A stretch of 64,000 nucleotides of DNA from Letharia columbiana (lineage: Eukaryota > Ascomycota > Lecanoromycetes > Lecanorales > Parmeliaceae). Shown piece after piece: positions 1-12,129 of the stretch. Under the pieces are notes generated by a model. It was not told the origin of the DNA and did no database searches. It saw nothing but the letters and a program-made list of their open reading frames with translations. Numbering within the stretch: the first letter of the stretch is position 1; each line of letters opens with the position of its first letter. The stretch lies in assembly GCF_014066305.1 (NCBI RefSeq), contig NW_023501037.1, forward strand, positions 682,001 to 746,000, in the 5' to 3' direction. The translations under genes and the position numbers were made by a program.

Positions 1-3000
1 ATTCTATAAATACTATATATTTTATAAGATTATTAATAACTCTTACTTACTTCGTCTTTAATTTTCTCTATTATTATTTTATTATAATCGTAGTTTATAC
101 CTTATAGGGGCCGATAGTACGAAAGACGATATATCTATAGATAGTGTATATAGCGTAGATAACTAGTTTTTAATATTGATTATCTCCACTATTCAATTAT
201 AATAAACATTTCCTCGACTAGTTAATAGACCGTTTTAGATAATATATATCTCTACGATTAGAGAGTCGAATTAGTTATTTTTATAAACCTTCTATTAAGA
301 TAAATAATTCGTCTCGAATAACTCTTCGTTTTATTTGACTTTATAATTTATATAACTCTATATCCGATTAATAGTTATCGACCTATTATATATTACTTAA
401 AAATCTATTAAAGATTTATTAAAGATCTATTAGAAATCTATTAAATATCTATTAAAGATCTATTAAAGATCTTTTAATTCTATCTCTATAGATATCGAAT
501 TATTTTAATTAAGTACTACTTTTATTTTATATAATAAACTAGATCTAATTAATACTAATTTATATACGTATCTTATATATTAATAATTACTATTATTTAT
601 AAAATATATTATATAAATAAAAGTAGTTACCCTCTTTACATCCCTCTAATCTTATCTATTTTATTCTCTTATCTATCTTATAATATTTATTTAATCTTTA
701 ACTATTATAAGTTAATTAGTAATCTTTTATTAGTAAAATATTTATAGAGTAATATACTAAGATTAAAAAGCGATATATATTTAATAATATTTATATACTT
801 CTTATATCTACTAGATTAAGTAATTAATAATATTAAAGTATATATAATAAAAGCGTAGATAAATTATATATTTTAATTATACTATATTATCTATATTAAA
901 TAAAATTTTATTTATAATTTAATCGCGTTATAATTAGTATATCTCTTCTATTTATAATATTAACTTATTATATATTAGAAGACTCTTTAAACTTTAAATA
1001 TAAGCGCGCTAAGAATAAAGAAATAAAAAGAAATATATAATAGAAATATAGTATTATTAGATAGGCGATATATTAAAGAGAAAGCTAATATAGAAAATAA
1101 TTTATTAACTTAATTCTCGCTAATAATATAAAAAAATATACTTACTTTTTAATAATAGAAAAGAGAAAAAAAATTAATCTATTTATAATATAAGATTAGC
1201 TATTTAGATTATTATATTATATAAATATTTTTAATATATCTATAAATTAGACTTATAAGTTATTTAATATTATATAGATATTTTTAATATATTTATAAAT
1301 TAGACTTATAAGTTATCTAATTTATAGAATTATAAAAATTATTTATATCCTCTATATCCCCGTTATAATTAACTTATTATTATTATATAATTTAGAATAA
1401 AAGATATTTATATATAAGTCTATTAACGTATTAATGCTTATTACTATAAATATAAATTATAATAATTAATTATCTTTAGTAATTATTAATTTAAAAGAAA
1501 TATTAATTTAGATATAATAATAAATAATATAAAAGCTAAAAGTGTAAAAACGCTAAATAATTATTAATAAAATATAAAAATATTATTATATAAAAGAGCG
1601 CTATTAGCGAATATAAAGAGAGTATAAGAGACTAAGAATAAAAGAGATATCTTAGAAATAATTTAGAAATAACTTATTATACGTTAGAGATATCTTATAG
1701 CTACTTATTATATTTATTTATATAATTAGATTACAAATTAGCTATATCTAATTATTATTATTATAATATAAAAGAATTTAAAAAAAAGATAGTTTATCCC
1801 TCTAATACTTTCTATTTTAATTTATATTAAAATTATTATATAGCTATTATATAAAGACGTTAATATTATAATAGCTAGCTTTTTAAAAAAAGAAATATCT
1901 TAGAAAGTCGTATTAGTACGCTTTTTATATATTCTTATAAATCTAATATTTTAAGTTTACTTTTTCGCTAGATTAGTTAATTTATAGTAAATAAAATATA
2001 AATATAAGATAGAAATATAGAAATTTAATAAAGGGCTTATTTATCTATATTATTTAATTTATAATATATTTAGTAATAATATCTAATAACTCTTATCTTC
2101 TTATTACCTCTATCTTTAAGATATTTTACTTAAAATAAAGTATCGCCTATATTAATAGCTAATTAAAATATCGAAGAATAAAATATTTAACTTATATATT
2201 AGTCTAAAAGTAGATTTATTAATTTATATAAATTAAATATCGTAGTTATAGTTTAATAAAAGAGTTTAATTATCTCTCTTTAAGCCTCCTTTAATTTTAT
2301 TATTACGCTTTTTATAACTTATATATAGAATATAATACTTTCTTATATTAATATCTAAAAGTCTAATAATTTATACTATCTTCGATAATTTTTAATAAAA
2401 AACTTTAAAAATAAGGTTAAGCTTTAATTTTCTAAAGTTCTATATTATAATTACTTTAATAAATAGTTTAATATATTTTTTAAAGAGCTTATATAAGAAG
2501 ATATTATTAACTCGAGCTAAGTCGAAATTTCGAATAATAATAAAATCTTTAATATTAAATATAATTCGATATTTAAATACTCTATTATAATTTATTAATA
2601 ATTATTTATTCTAAATAGCGGTTTTTATAGCTATTATTAAGTTTATATATATAAATAAATAATAAAAATATAAAAGCTATTAAAGGGAGGAGAGTTAGAT
2701 ATCTTATCGATTTATAAAATTAAACTTTTAATATTATTATAATTTAACGCGTCTAGATAAAATAATATTAGACTTTTTATAGTCTATCTTATAAATATAT
2801 TATAATAATATTAAAAATAGATTATCGAGAGTAAGCTAATTAGATTATAAAGATTATTTTAAATTCTTTATAATATATTTATAATTTAAATATTCTAGCG
2901 TTAACGATTTTTTATAAACTATATTTCTAATAATTACTATTTAAAATTAATATAAATTATTTTCTTTAATATTTAATTTAGAATAAAGTAGTAAATTAGT

Positions 3001-4130
3001 TAAAAGAATAAAATACTTTAAATATATTCTTATTATTTTTATAGTTAATCTAGATTTAGTAGATATATATAAATTAATAAAAATAAAGTATAGAGTTTAA
3101 TATAAACTCTTTTTGCTAAGTAGAACCTTTTCTATATCTTAAAAATTAATTTAAATTATTACTTTTTTAAAGAATCTTTTTTATTAAATTAGCGTAAAGG
3201 CGGTAAATAAGATAAATTCTATATATATATCTATATTTAAAAATATCGCCTATATTTATATTATTAATATAAAAGAAATTTTTCTTAATAATCTTTATAA
3301 ATATCTAGAAATATCGATTAAGATAGATATTAATTATTAGTTAGATAATTTTTAAACTAAAATCTTATAAAAGACTAAGGGATTAATATAAAATTAATTA
3401 TAATTTTATTTATTCCTTAAGAATAAAGTAATAATTAAGACTATCTTTATAATATCTCTTCTTAGATTCGCTTTATAATTTTTATATATATTTTTAGCGA
3501 TACGCGATAAGTTAGAAAAGAAGTATTATAAATTAATATAGAATAATAAAGTTCGAGATATTATTTACGATCTCTATATTTATTATTAAATAAAAGAGAG
3601 TAAAGTCGAAGTAATTAATTTATAAGCTATTATTAATAAAAGTATTATAGCTATAATTAATAGAGTAATTAACTTTTTTAAATTAGTATAAATTATTCTA
3701 GCTAAAAATATTCTAACGTTATATATCTAAAGTCTCTTATATATTCTAGCGTTTACTAACTCTTAAATAATTTAATTCTTTAATTAATTTAATTATATTT
3801 TAAAGCTAATATAGATTATCTAATAGCGATAAAAAAAGATATCTATATAAATTCTCTAAGTTAAATTTTTTTTAATTACTACGAAACTACTAGTAACGCT
3901 AATATTCTACTATTCGTTATTAAGGAAAGCCGGCTTAAAGAATATAAAAAAGTTTAATTTCGAGATTTAATAAGCTCTATAAAACGGGGGTACTAGAGTC
4001 TTTAAAGATATATAGAACTCGATATATATAATTTTAATAATTTTAGCTAAAATAGTATATAGTAAATACTTTTTCTAGATTAACTATACTATTAATAAAT
4101 TAATCTCTAACGCTATTTTATTAAATTAAT

Positions 4131-5330
4131 ATCTATTACTCTTAATTTTATATATATAAAAATTAAATATATTTTAATAGAAATACTTTATAGAGATTAA
4201 TAATTATCTTATCTTTTTATTAAAGATTAGCTTTTAATAAGTTTATTTTATAATCTTAAGTAAGAAATTAAAAACTATTAATTTTAGCGATAGAATTAAG
4301 GGCTCTATTTTTATCTATTAATATTATTATAAATTAAGAATCTCGATAAATAGAATATAAGCTATAATTTATAATAAGTTTAGAATATCGTATATAGAGG
4401 ATTTTCTTTAACGATTACTCTATAAAAAATTCGATTAAAAATTAATTTTATTTAGATATTAATATAATAATAGCTATACTCTATTTATAGTATTAATTAA
4501 TTTTTATTTTATATATAAATTAAGTATATAGTATTAAAAGCGATATAGAAAGAGTTTTTTATTATTTTAAATCGATTAATTCTTAATTTAATAAGTACTC
4601 GAGATAAGAATTATTAATAAGATAATTACTTTTATAGTACTTAATTCTAATCTAAAGAATATTAATAAGAAATAATAGAATATTCTTTATTAAACTATTA
4701 TTTAATTTTTATAAAAATATTATTTATTATATAGTTTTAGCGATTTAGTTATATACTAATCTTTAAATATTATTTAAAATTATTATTAAACTTTAATTCG
4801 AAAGTAGATTCTTATAAATCGAGTTTTATATCTTTATAAGAGATATTAAACTAAGAAGTATAATATATAAATCTTTAAGAATCTTTAGAGAGAGCTTTTT
4901 AATTAAATAAAGGTTTATAAGAGTTTTATCTATTTAATATTTAACTTCTTTATAATAATAAGTTAAATTAAGTATAAAATAATAGAGATAATTAAGAAGT
5001 TAAATAATATTATAGAGAATAATAATATAGATATTAGCGATATTAATAATTAAGATAAATTAATAAACTTAAATTTACTATTTAGATAATTTTTTAAATT
5101 TTTATTTATACTCTTTTATCTCTAATTTTATTTAATTTAGCGTTAATTTAATAGAGTTACTCGATATAATCTCTCTTTATAAAAGACCTTTACGCGATAT
5201 TTTATATATACTCGAATATAAGTAATTTACGAATTCGAGTTCCTATAGATTTCTAAATAGAATACCTTCGTTAAAGCGGCTATCTCAGCTAAATAATCAA
5301 ATAAAATAAATAACTTTCAAATCAACAATT
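4131..5330 (+). repeat. Inverted repeat arm A of a ~1.2 kb degenerate element
   Basis: This segment is similar, in reverse complement and with many RIP-type differences, to 10,940-12,129. Shared landmarks are GCTGAGATAGCCGC with AACTTTCAAAT at the inner end (about 5,275-5,330) and TATTACTCTTAATT at the outer end (about 4,131). The inner ends face each other across about 5.6 kb. It may be two inverted copies of one transposon, or the long terminal inverted repeats of one larger element. The class is not recognisable because the coding content is destroyed. Confidence 0.65.
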
Positions 5331-7254
5331 AAAGCTTTTTAAGAAATATTATTTAAAGACTATTCTTCTATAATATAATACTAATAAGATTCTATAGACT
5401 TTTTATACTTTTTATTAAAGTTCTTATCTATAGTATTTTCGAATATTTAATAAACTCTCTATTATTAAAGTTAAAAGCGATTTTCTAGATTATATTAAGA
5501 TCTAATAAAATATAATAATCTATTTATATTATTAAAAGCGGGTTAGAAAGAATAAGACTATTATTATTCTTAAGATTAAAAATCTAATTTATTTATAAAC
5601 TTAATAATTTAAAGGCGTTATAAGGAAACTTTTAACTAATTTTTATTTAAATACTAATTTAATTATATTAATCTATTTAAATAGCTTAAATAGCGAAATT
5701 ATTATAGCTAATAAGCTTAAAAATTCTAATTAAAAGAATATTAAGATTATAGCTTAAATCGATATAAAGATTAATACTCTACTTAATAATTAAATTAAAG
5801 ACTTAATTAAACGAAGCTTAATTAATCTTTACGATTAAATAAATTATTATACTAATTATATTACTCTATAAACCTACTTTTATAAAAATAAGATTATTAA
5901 TTTATCTAAAAAAAAGATTTAAAAGCTATACTTTTTAAATTTAAATTCCTTTTATACTTACTAATATAAACCTACTATTTATACTTATAATTATTAAGAA
6001 TTATAAAAATAAATTTATAATTATAGTATCCTTAGATTTCTTAATATTATATTAAAGTTCGAGATTAATATTATTATAAATAATATTAAATTAATTCTTA
6101 CTAAGTATTATATCTATATTCTTAATTAATCTTAAAATCTTCTAAATATATTTATATAGTTTATAATAAGAAATTATATTATATATAATATAACGCTTAT
6201 AAAATATAGCGTTAATCGCTATTATAATAGATTTTTTAAATTTAATAATTAATAAAATAATTTATTTCTTAATACTATTATTAAACTTAATAATATATTT
6301 CTCGATAATAGAAATTTCTATTATTTACTATTCTAATATCGTTTTATATAAATTTATTTAAAAAAATTCTCGAATTAGATTAATACTTTTAATAATAACG
6401 AGATTCTTAGCTCATTTTATAAATAGATATATATCTTAAAAATTTATTTTCTTATTAATATACTCGATTAATAATTTAATATTAATAGATTTATTATTAT
6501 AGCTAGAATTAAAGAAATTAAGATTATTAGAATTTTAATATATATAATTAAAAACGTTCTCTATTATAATAGCTTTAAGAGATCTTAGCTTATTAGATAA
6601 TTCTTATAAATCTAACTAGCTAAAAATACTACGTAGTAATCCTTATAACGCTATTTATTATAACTATAAAAAACTAATATTTTATTATAATTAATCTTCT
6701 ATTATAGCTAAATTAATTAAATCTTTATAAATTATCTTCTTTATTAAGATTACTCTAATAGTTTAATTAATATCTTTAATAAAATTTAAGATTATACTAG
6801 ATAAATCTAAAGAAGTATCTATTAATAAGATATAAGATATAAAATCTATAGAGGATAGATTATAATTTCTAAAGTATTAAATAAGCTTAAGCTTACTTCG
6901 AAAGTTATATATTCGATTATTAAAAGCTCTAACTATTCTTTAAAAAATAAATTAATTTATAAATTAGCTATATAAGAAAGTCGAGAATTTAATTAACGAT
7001 ATTCTTAAATACCTCGATAATTCTAATATCTACTTCGATTAATAATTATAATTCTAGATAATATAATCGATAGAGTATTTAATAAACTCGAAAATCTCGT
7101 AATAATAGACTCGGTTTATCGTTATGAGAAACTCGTAGATCTAATAGTTAATACTAATAAAATCTCTTACTAGTAATAAAGTTAGCTTAACGATAGCTTT
7201 CTTATTCTAAAGAATCGAGATTCTCATATTAAAGAATTAGAATTCTCGAGATTC

Positions 7255-7620
7255 TTATAACGTAGTAAGGGTGATAGCGGAAAGAGCGAGATTTAAAGAA
7301 TTAGAATTCTCGTGATGTAGAAAGAAATGTAGCGGAAGCGATAAGGATTTAAGGACCTAACTGAATCTTTAATATAGTAAGAACTGCTAATATATCAGAA
7401 GTGTGATGCGTAGTAAGCGGTTATATAATGCTTGCTATGCAATAATCTAATATTGCTACTATTGTTATGGTAGCAGGAAATCAATTGCTATTACTATTAT
7501 AAATTCATGGGTTGAATATAAGACGGTGAGATTCTATAGAGAAATCTACTAATAAGTATTATCTGCCAAGGCACTATAATAGCGCCATCTTCTACCTCTT
7601 CGTTTCTATCTTTCTATTAT
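7255..7620. other. Less RIP-mutated island inside the AT-rich block
   Basis: This segment contains normal numbers of CA and TG dinucleotides, for example around TGCTTGCTATGCAATAATC near 7,430, unlike the sequence on either side. TTAGAATTCTCG occurs twice, about 70 bp apart (near 7,228 and 7,301). It could be a solo LTR or a short insertion younger than the last RIP event, or too short to be a RIP target. No coding potential is visible. Confidence 0.4.
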
Positions 7621-7926
7621 ATTCATAATAATATATTATAATTATTATATTTAAAATTATAATTACTATAAAATCCAATATAAATATAATTTATATACTC
7701 GATTTAATTTAGAAAAGATTTAAACGTTGTAAGAATTATAGAATTATTCTTATTCAAAAGTAAAAATATAGCGAAACGAAGTATTTTATTATTTAGAAAG
7801 ATTATTATTTATTTATAATTATTATAAAAAATAGAAAAAGGCTTTTAGAGATTTTTATAAATTAAATTATTTTTTTAGCGATTTAATATTATATAACGTT
7901 TATATAATTTAATTTTTATATTAATA

Positions 7927-8627
7927 CTGTCCTGGCCATTACTAAAGATATATTACCGTTATATAACGGTTCTATAACTAATAACCGATAAACAACCGAT
8001 GTATCACCGATATACAACCGATATGAAACTCAATTCATACTCGTTAGAAGAATTATTCTAACTCATAATTTCACATCGGTTGTTCAACGGTCACGTGATC
8101 GTCACGTGACAGTTGTCGAACGGTTGTAAAACGGTTGTAAAACGGTTGTAGAACGGTTATACGATTCTTATAGAACTATAAATAATCTATATAATAACTA
8201 AAACAAATTTTTATTTTAAAGTTCTTTATAGGGCTGAAAATTCGCTTAGTATATATAAGCTTAAATATCAACGCTAACAACTTAAAATTCGTTTTTTTCG
8301 AATTTTAGCGAAATTTTTATATTAGAAGATATATTATATAATACTACTAGCCTATTCGAGACTTAGTAAAAATAAAAATAAAAATATTATTATAACCATT
8401 ATAAAACGGTTGTAGAACGGTTGAGAACGGTTGTAAACTATAACCGTAGTGGGTTCTAAGGGAAGAGGTCTTTAGTTTACGACGGTTGTAAAACGGTTGT
8501 AAAACGGTTGTAAACGGTTGTAAACGGTTGTAAATCGGTTCTGACGGTTTTCCAACTAGCATAGACCGTTATAATACCGTTCCATAACCGTTACGCTGTT
8601 CTAAACTTTACAAAGGCGGACGGTAAT
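7927..8627. mobile_element. Putative non-autonomous DNA element with CGGTTGTA subterminal repeats
   Basis: About 700 bp retain normal CA/TG content within RIPed DNA. Two clusters of direct repeats of CGGTTGTA, spaced 8-12 bp apart, lie at 8,117-8,160 and 8,400-8,545; related ACCGTT/ACCGAT motifs lie at 7,950-8,025 and 8,560-8,590. The ends show only an imperfect inverted match (TACTGTCC at the left, complement of TACCGTCC at the right). Clustered short subterminal repeats are typical transposase-binding sites in hAT-like and related elements. No transposase is encoded; the one short open frame here is just the repeat translated. A twin CACGTG motif is at 8,092-8,112. Confidence 0.45.
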
Positions 8628-10939
8628 ACTATATAATTTATATATATTTTTAAAAGATAAAATAAATTTATTTATTTTAATATATATTTTAATTAATTTT
8701 TTAAGATTCTAATATTCTAAGTAATTATAATAAGCGTATTATATATATAAGATTTCTTTATTAATTTAAGAATCTAGAATATTAGCGAATAAGAATAAGA
8801 ATTTAAATTTAGATATAAATATAGATATAGTAAACTTATTATAGATAGAGATATCTTTATTAATAACTATTAAATATATAAAGATCTTTATTTATATATT
8901 TAATATATAAAGATAATTATATTAGTATCTAAAAATAACATTATACTCTTCTACTCTAATATTTTTAAGTATAAATTAAAAGAAATAATTTTAATCTTCG
9001 AGTTACTTTTAAGAAATTAAATTAAAATTACTATTAAAAATATATTAGATATCTTTTATATATAAAATTCGTTTATCTTTAAAACTTTTATATTTAAATT
9101 TAATATATTCGAAATTTATATTTATAGTTAAGCTATTAACTTTATTAATTAAATAATATAATTCAAATAAAATAAAAGTTTAAAAGATTAAGAAGTTATA
9201 AGTAATATATTAAGTATAAATATTATTAATAAATTATAAATATAATAATATAATAGTTATAAATATCGAAGAAGTTTAAATTATAATCTTTAGACTTTTT
9301 TTAATAAAGGAATAATAAACTTAATTTTATAAAGATTAAGAATTAATAATAAAGTATATAATATTCTCTAGATTAGAATTAATATATATTATAAAACTAT
9401 ATATTATTACTAGCTAGATATACGCTATAATAATTTTAATATTACTAAATTAACGATTAGTAATAAATTTATTAATTTAAATATTTTTATTTTTATCTTT
9501 ATTATTTAAGCTAGAAAAATTATTATTATTATTATTATTATTATCGCTATCTTTATTATTATAACTATTATAATCTCTATAATTATTTCGATCTCCCCTA
9601 TTATTATTATTATTTAATTTCTTAAATTTAAAATATAGAATAATATATTTAATATTATTATATTAGTTTTTTTTATAATAATTATAATATTTATAAATTT
9701 AAATATAAGTATAAGAGTTATTATCTTAGTATAGGCTTCTTATTAAATTCTATACTCGATAACTTTATTAATAATAATTAACGTAATAACGCTTTATAGA
9801 TTATATATAAAGGATTTATTAATTAATATAATTAATATATAGACTTTAATATTAATTAAGTTAATAAAATTAATTATAAAATTAATAAATCGAATAATTA
9901 TATAGTTTAAATTAAACTTTATAATATTATTATTTTTAGAAATATTATAATTTTAATTATATTATTTATAATATAAATTATATAAAAAATTTAAGCCTGA
10001 ATAGAAGCGATAAATCTTTTAATTTTTATTAAATTTTGATTTTAAAAATAAGTTATCGAATTTATTTAGAATCTCTATAAATTTATTAATATAAAATTAA
10101 GAGTTATTATTATAATCTATAAGAGTAATATTATTTATTTTTTTAAATATAAAATTAAGAATATTTAAATCTCGAGATTTAAACTTATTTAGAGTCTTCT
10201 AAGCTTTTTTAATATTAATCTTATTTTTAATTTTAAAACGCGATTTTCTTTTATAGCGCGATTTTAATATAATATAGATTTAATTTTATATTTATAGCTA
10301 GCTATTAATCTAAATTTTAATAATAATCATATTAATAATTAATTTTATATATTTTTTTTTAATATAGCGCTATAGTCTAAGTAGCTTTAATTTATTCTTA
10401 AATTATTACTTTTAGATTTAATAATTAAAGATGTTTTTATTACTTTTAGATTTAATAATTAAAGATATTTTTAAACTTATTAATATTATTAAGATAATTT
10501 AAAGAAGCTAAAATTTTAGAATTTTCTAAAAATATAATATTTAAAAACTTAATAAGCTCTCTTTATTAAAGAATAAATTAAATAAACTTACTCTATTAAA
10601 GTTTAAATTTAAAAATAAAGTTTATATATTAATAAGATTTAGAGAAGTAATTAAAGTAAACGATATTAATAAAATTAAGCGCGTTTAAAGATTAAAGAAA
10701 TCTTTATTAGAGATTAATTCTAATAAAGACTTAAAGATTAATTACTCTAATATCGAATTAAAATTAATAAAAAGCTTAATATATATTTACTCTCGCTATT
10801 AAAATATCTCTTATAGTATACTAAAGATTTAAGTATATAAAATAAATCTTATTAAATTTTAAAATTAACTCGATATAGCTTAGATCTTTATTTATAAAGA
10901 TTTATTATTTATTAATATTTAAAATAGTAAATAATATTT

Positions 10940-12129
10940 AATTTGAAAGTTGTTTATTTTATTCGGCTATTTAGCTGAGATAGCCGCCTTAAAGAAGATA
11001 CTTTATCTAGAAATCTATAGAGACTTAAATCTATAAACCACTTATATTTAAGTATATATAGAGTATCGTATAAAGGTCTTTATAGAGGAAGGCTATATTA
11101 AATAACTTTATTAAATTAATATTAAATTAAATAAAATTAGAGATAAAAGAGTATAAATAAAAAATTAGAAAAACTATCTAAATAATAGATTTAGATTTAT
11201 TAATTTATCTTAATTACTAATATCGCTAATATCTATATTTTAATTCTTTATAATATTATTTAACTTCTTAATTATTTCTATTACTCTTTATTCGATTTAA
11301 CTTATTATTATAGAGAAATTAAATATTAAGTAAATAGAGCTTTTATAAATCTTTATTTAATTAGAAAACTCGCTTTAAAGATTCTTAAATATTTATATAT
11401 TATATTTCTTAATTTAATATCTCTTATAAAGATATAAAACTCGATTTATAAGAATTTACTTTTAAATTAAAGTTTAATAATAATTTTAAATAATATCTAG
11501 AGATTAATATATAATTAAATTATTAAAATTATATAATAAATAATATTTTTATAGAGATTAAATAATAGTCTAATAAAGAATATTTTATTATTTTTTTATT
11601 AATATTTTTTAGATTAAGACTAAATATTATAAAAGCGATTATCTTATTAATAATTTTTATTTTAAATATCGAGTTAAGAATTAATCGGTCTAAAATAATA
11701 ATAAACTCTTCTTATATCGCTTTCGATATTATATACTTAATTTATATATAAAATAAGAATTAATTAATACTATAAATAGAGTATAATTATTATTATATTA
11801 ATATTTAAATAAAATTAATCTCTAATTAAATTTTTTTATAGAGTAATTATTAGAGAAGATTCTCTATATATAATATTTTAAATTTATTATAAATTATAAT
11901 CTATATTTTATTCGCTAAGACTTTTAATTTATAATAATATTAATAGATAAAAATAAAGCCTTTAATTCTATCGCTAAAATTAATAGCTTTTAATCTTTTA
12001 TTTAAGATTATAAAATAGATTTATTAAAATTAATTTTTAATAAAAAAATAAAAAAATTATTAATCTTTATAAAGTATTTCTATTAAAATATATTTAATTT
12101 TATATATATAGAATTAAGAGTAATAAGTA
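10940..12129 (-). repeat. Inverted repeat arm B, abutting the coatomer gene
   Basis: This is the reverse-complement counterpart of 4,131-5,330. Its outer end stops at about 12,129, immediately at the last coding base of the truncated coatomer alpha gene, and contributes to that gene's stop codon. The copy either inserted into the gene or marks a rearrangement breakpoint. Element class unknown. Confidence 0.6.

Larger units (their letters stand above)
1..12129. repeat. RIP-saturated AT-rich repeat block
   Basis: The stretch is extremely rich in TA steps and almost devoid of CA and TG dinucleotides, while CG is still present. This is the pattern expected after exhaustive CpA-to-TpA mutation by RIP on both strands. 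Because CA and TG are gone there are practically no ATG codons, so no gene is readable. Degenerate transposon copies are inferred. Islands that retain CA/TG lie near 5,275-5,330, 7,255-7,620, 7,927-8,627 and 10,940-11,040. The block ends abruptly at 12,129-12,130 against a coding exon. No functional host gene is supported here. Confidence 0.9.

Noticed and set aside
8347..8562. 71-codon minus-strand open frame with repeats of LQPF/YN
   Set aside because: It is the CGGTTGTA tandem repeat read in one frame; low complexity, no start context, inside a non-coding element.
7927..8627. CRISPR-like interpretation of the regularly spaced CGGTTGTA repeats
   Set aside because: Repeats are only ~8 bp with spacers of a few bases, in a fungal genome; no array geometry or cas genes.
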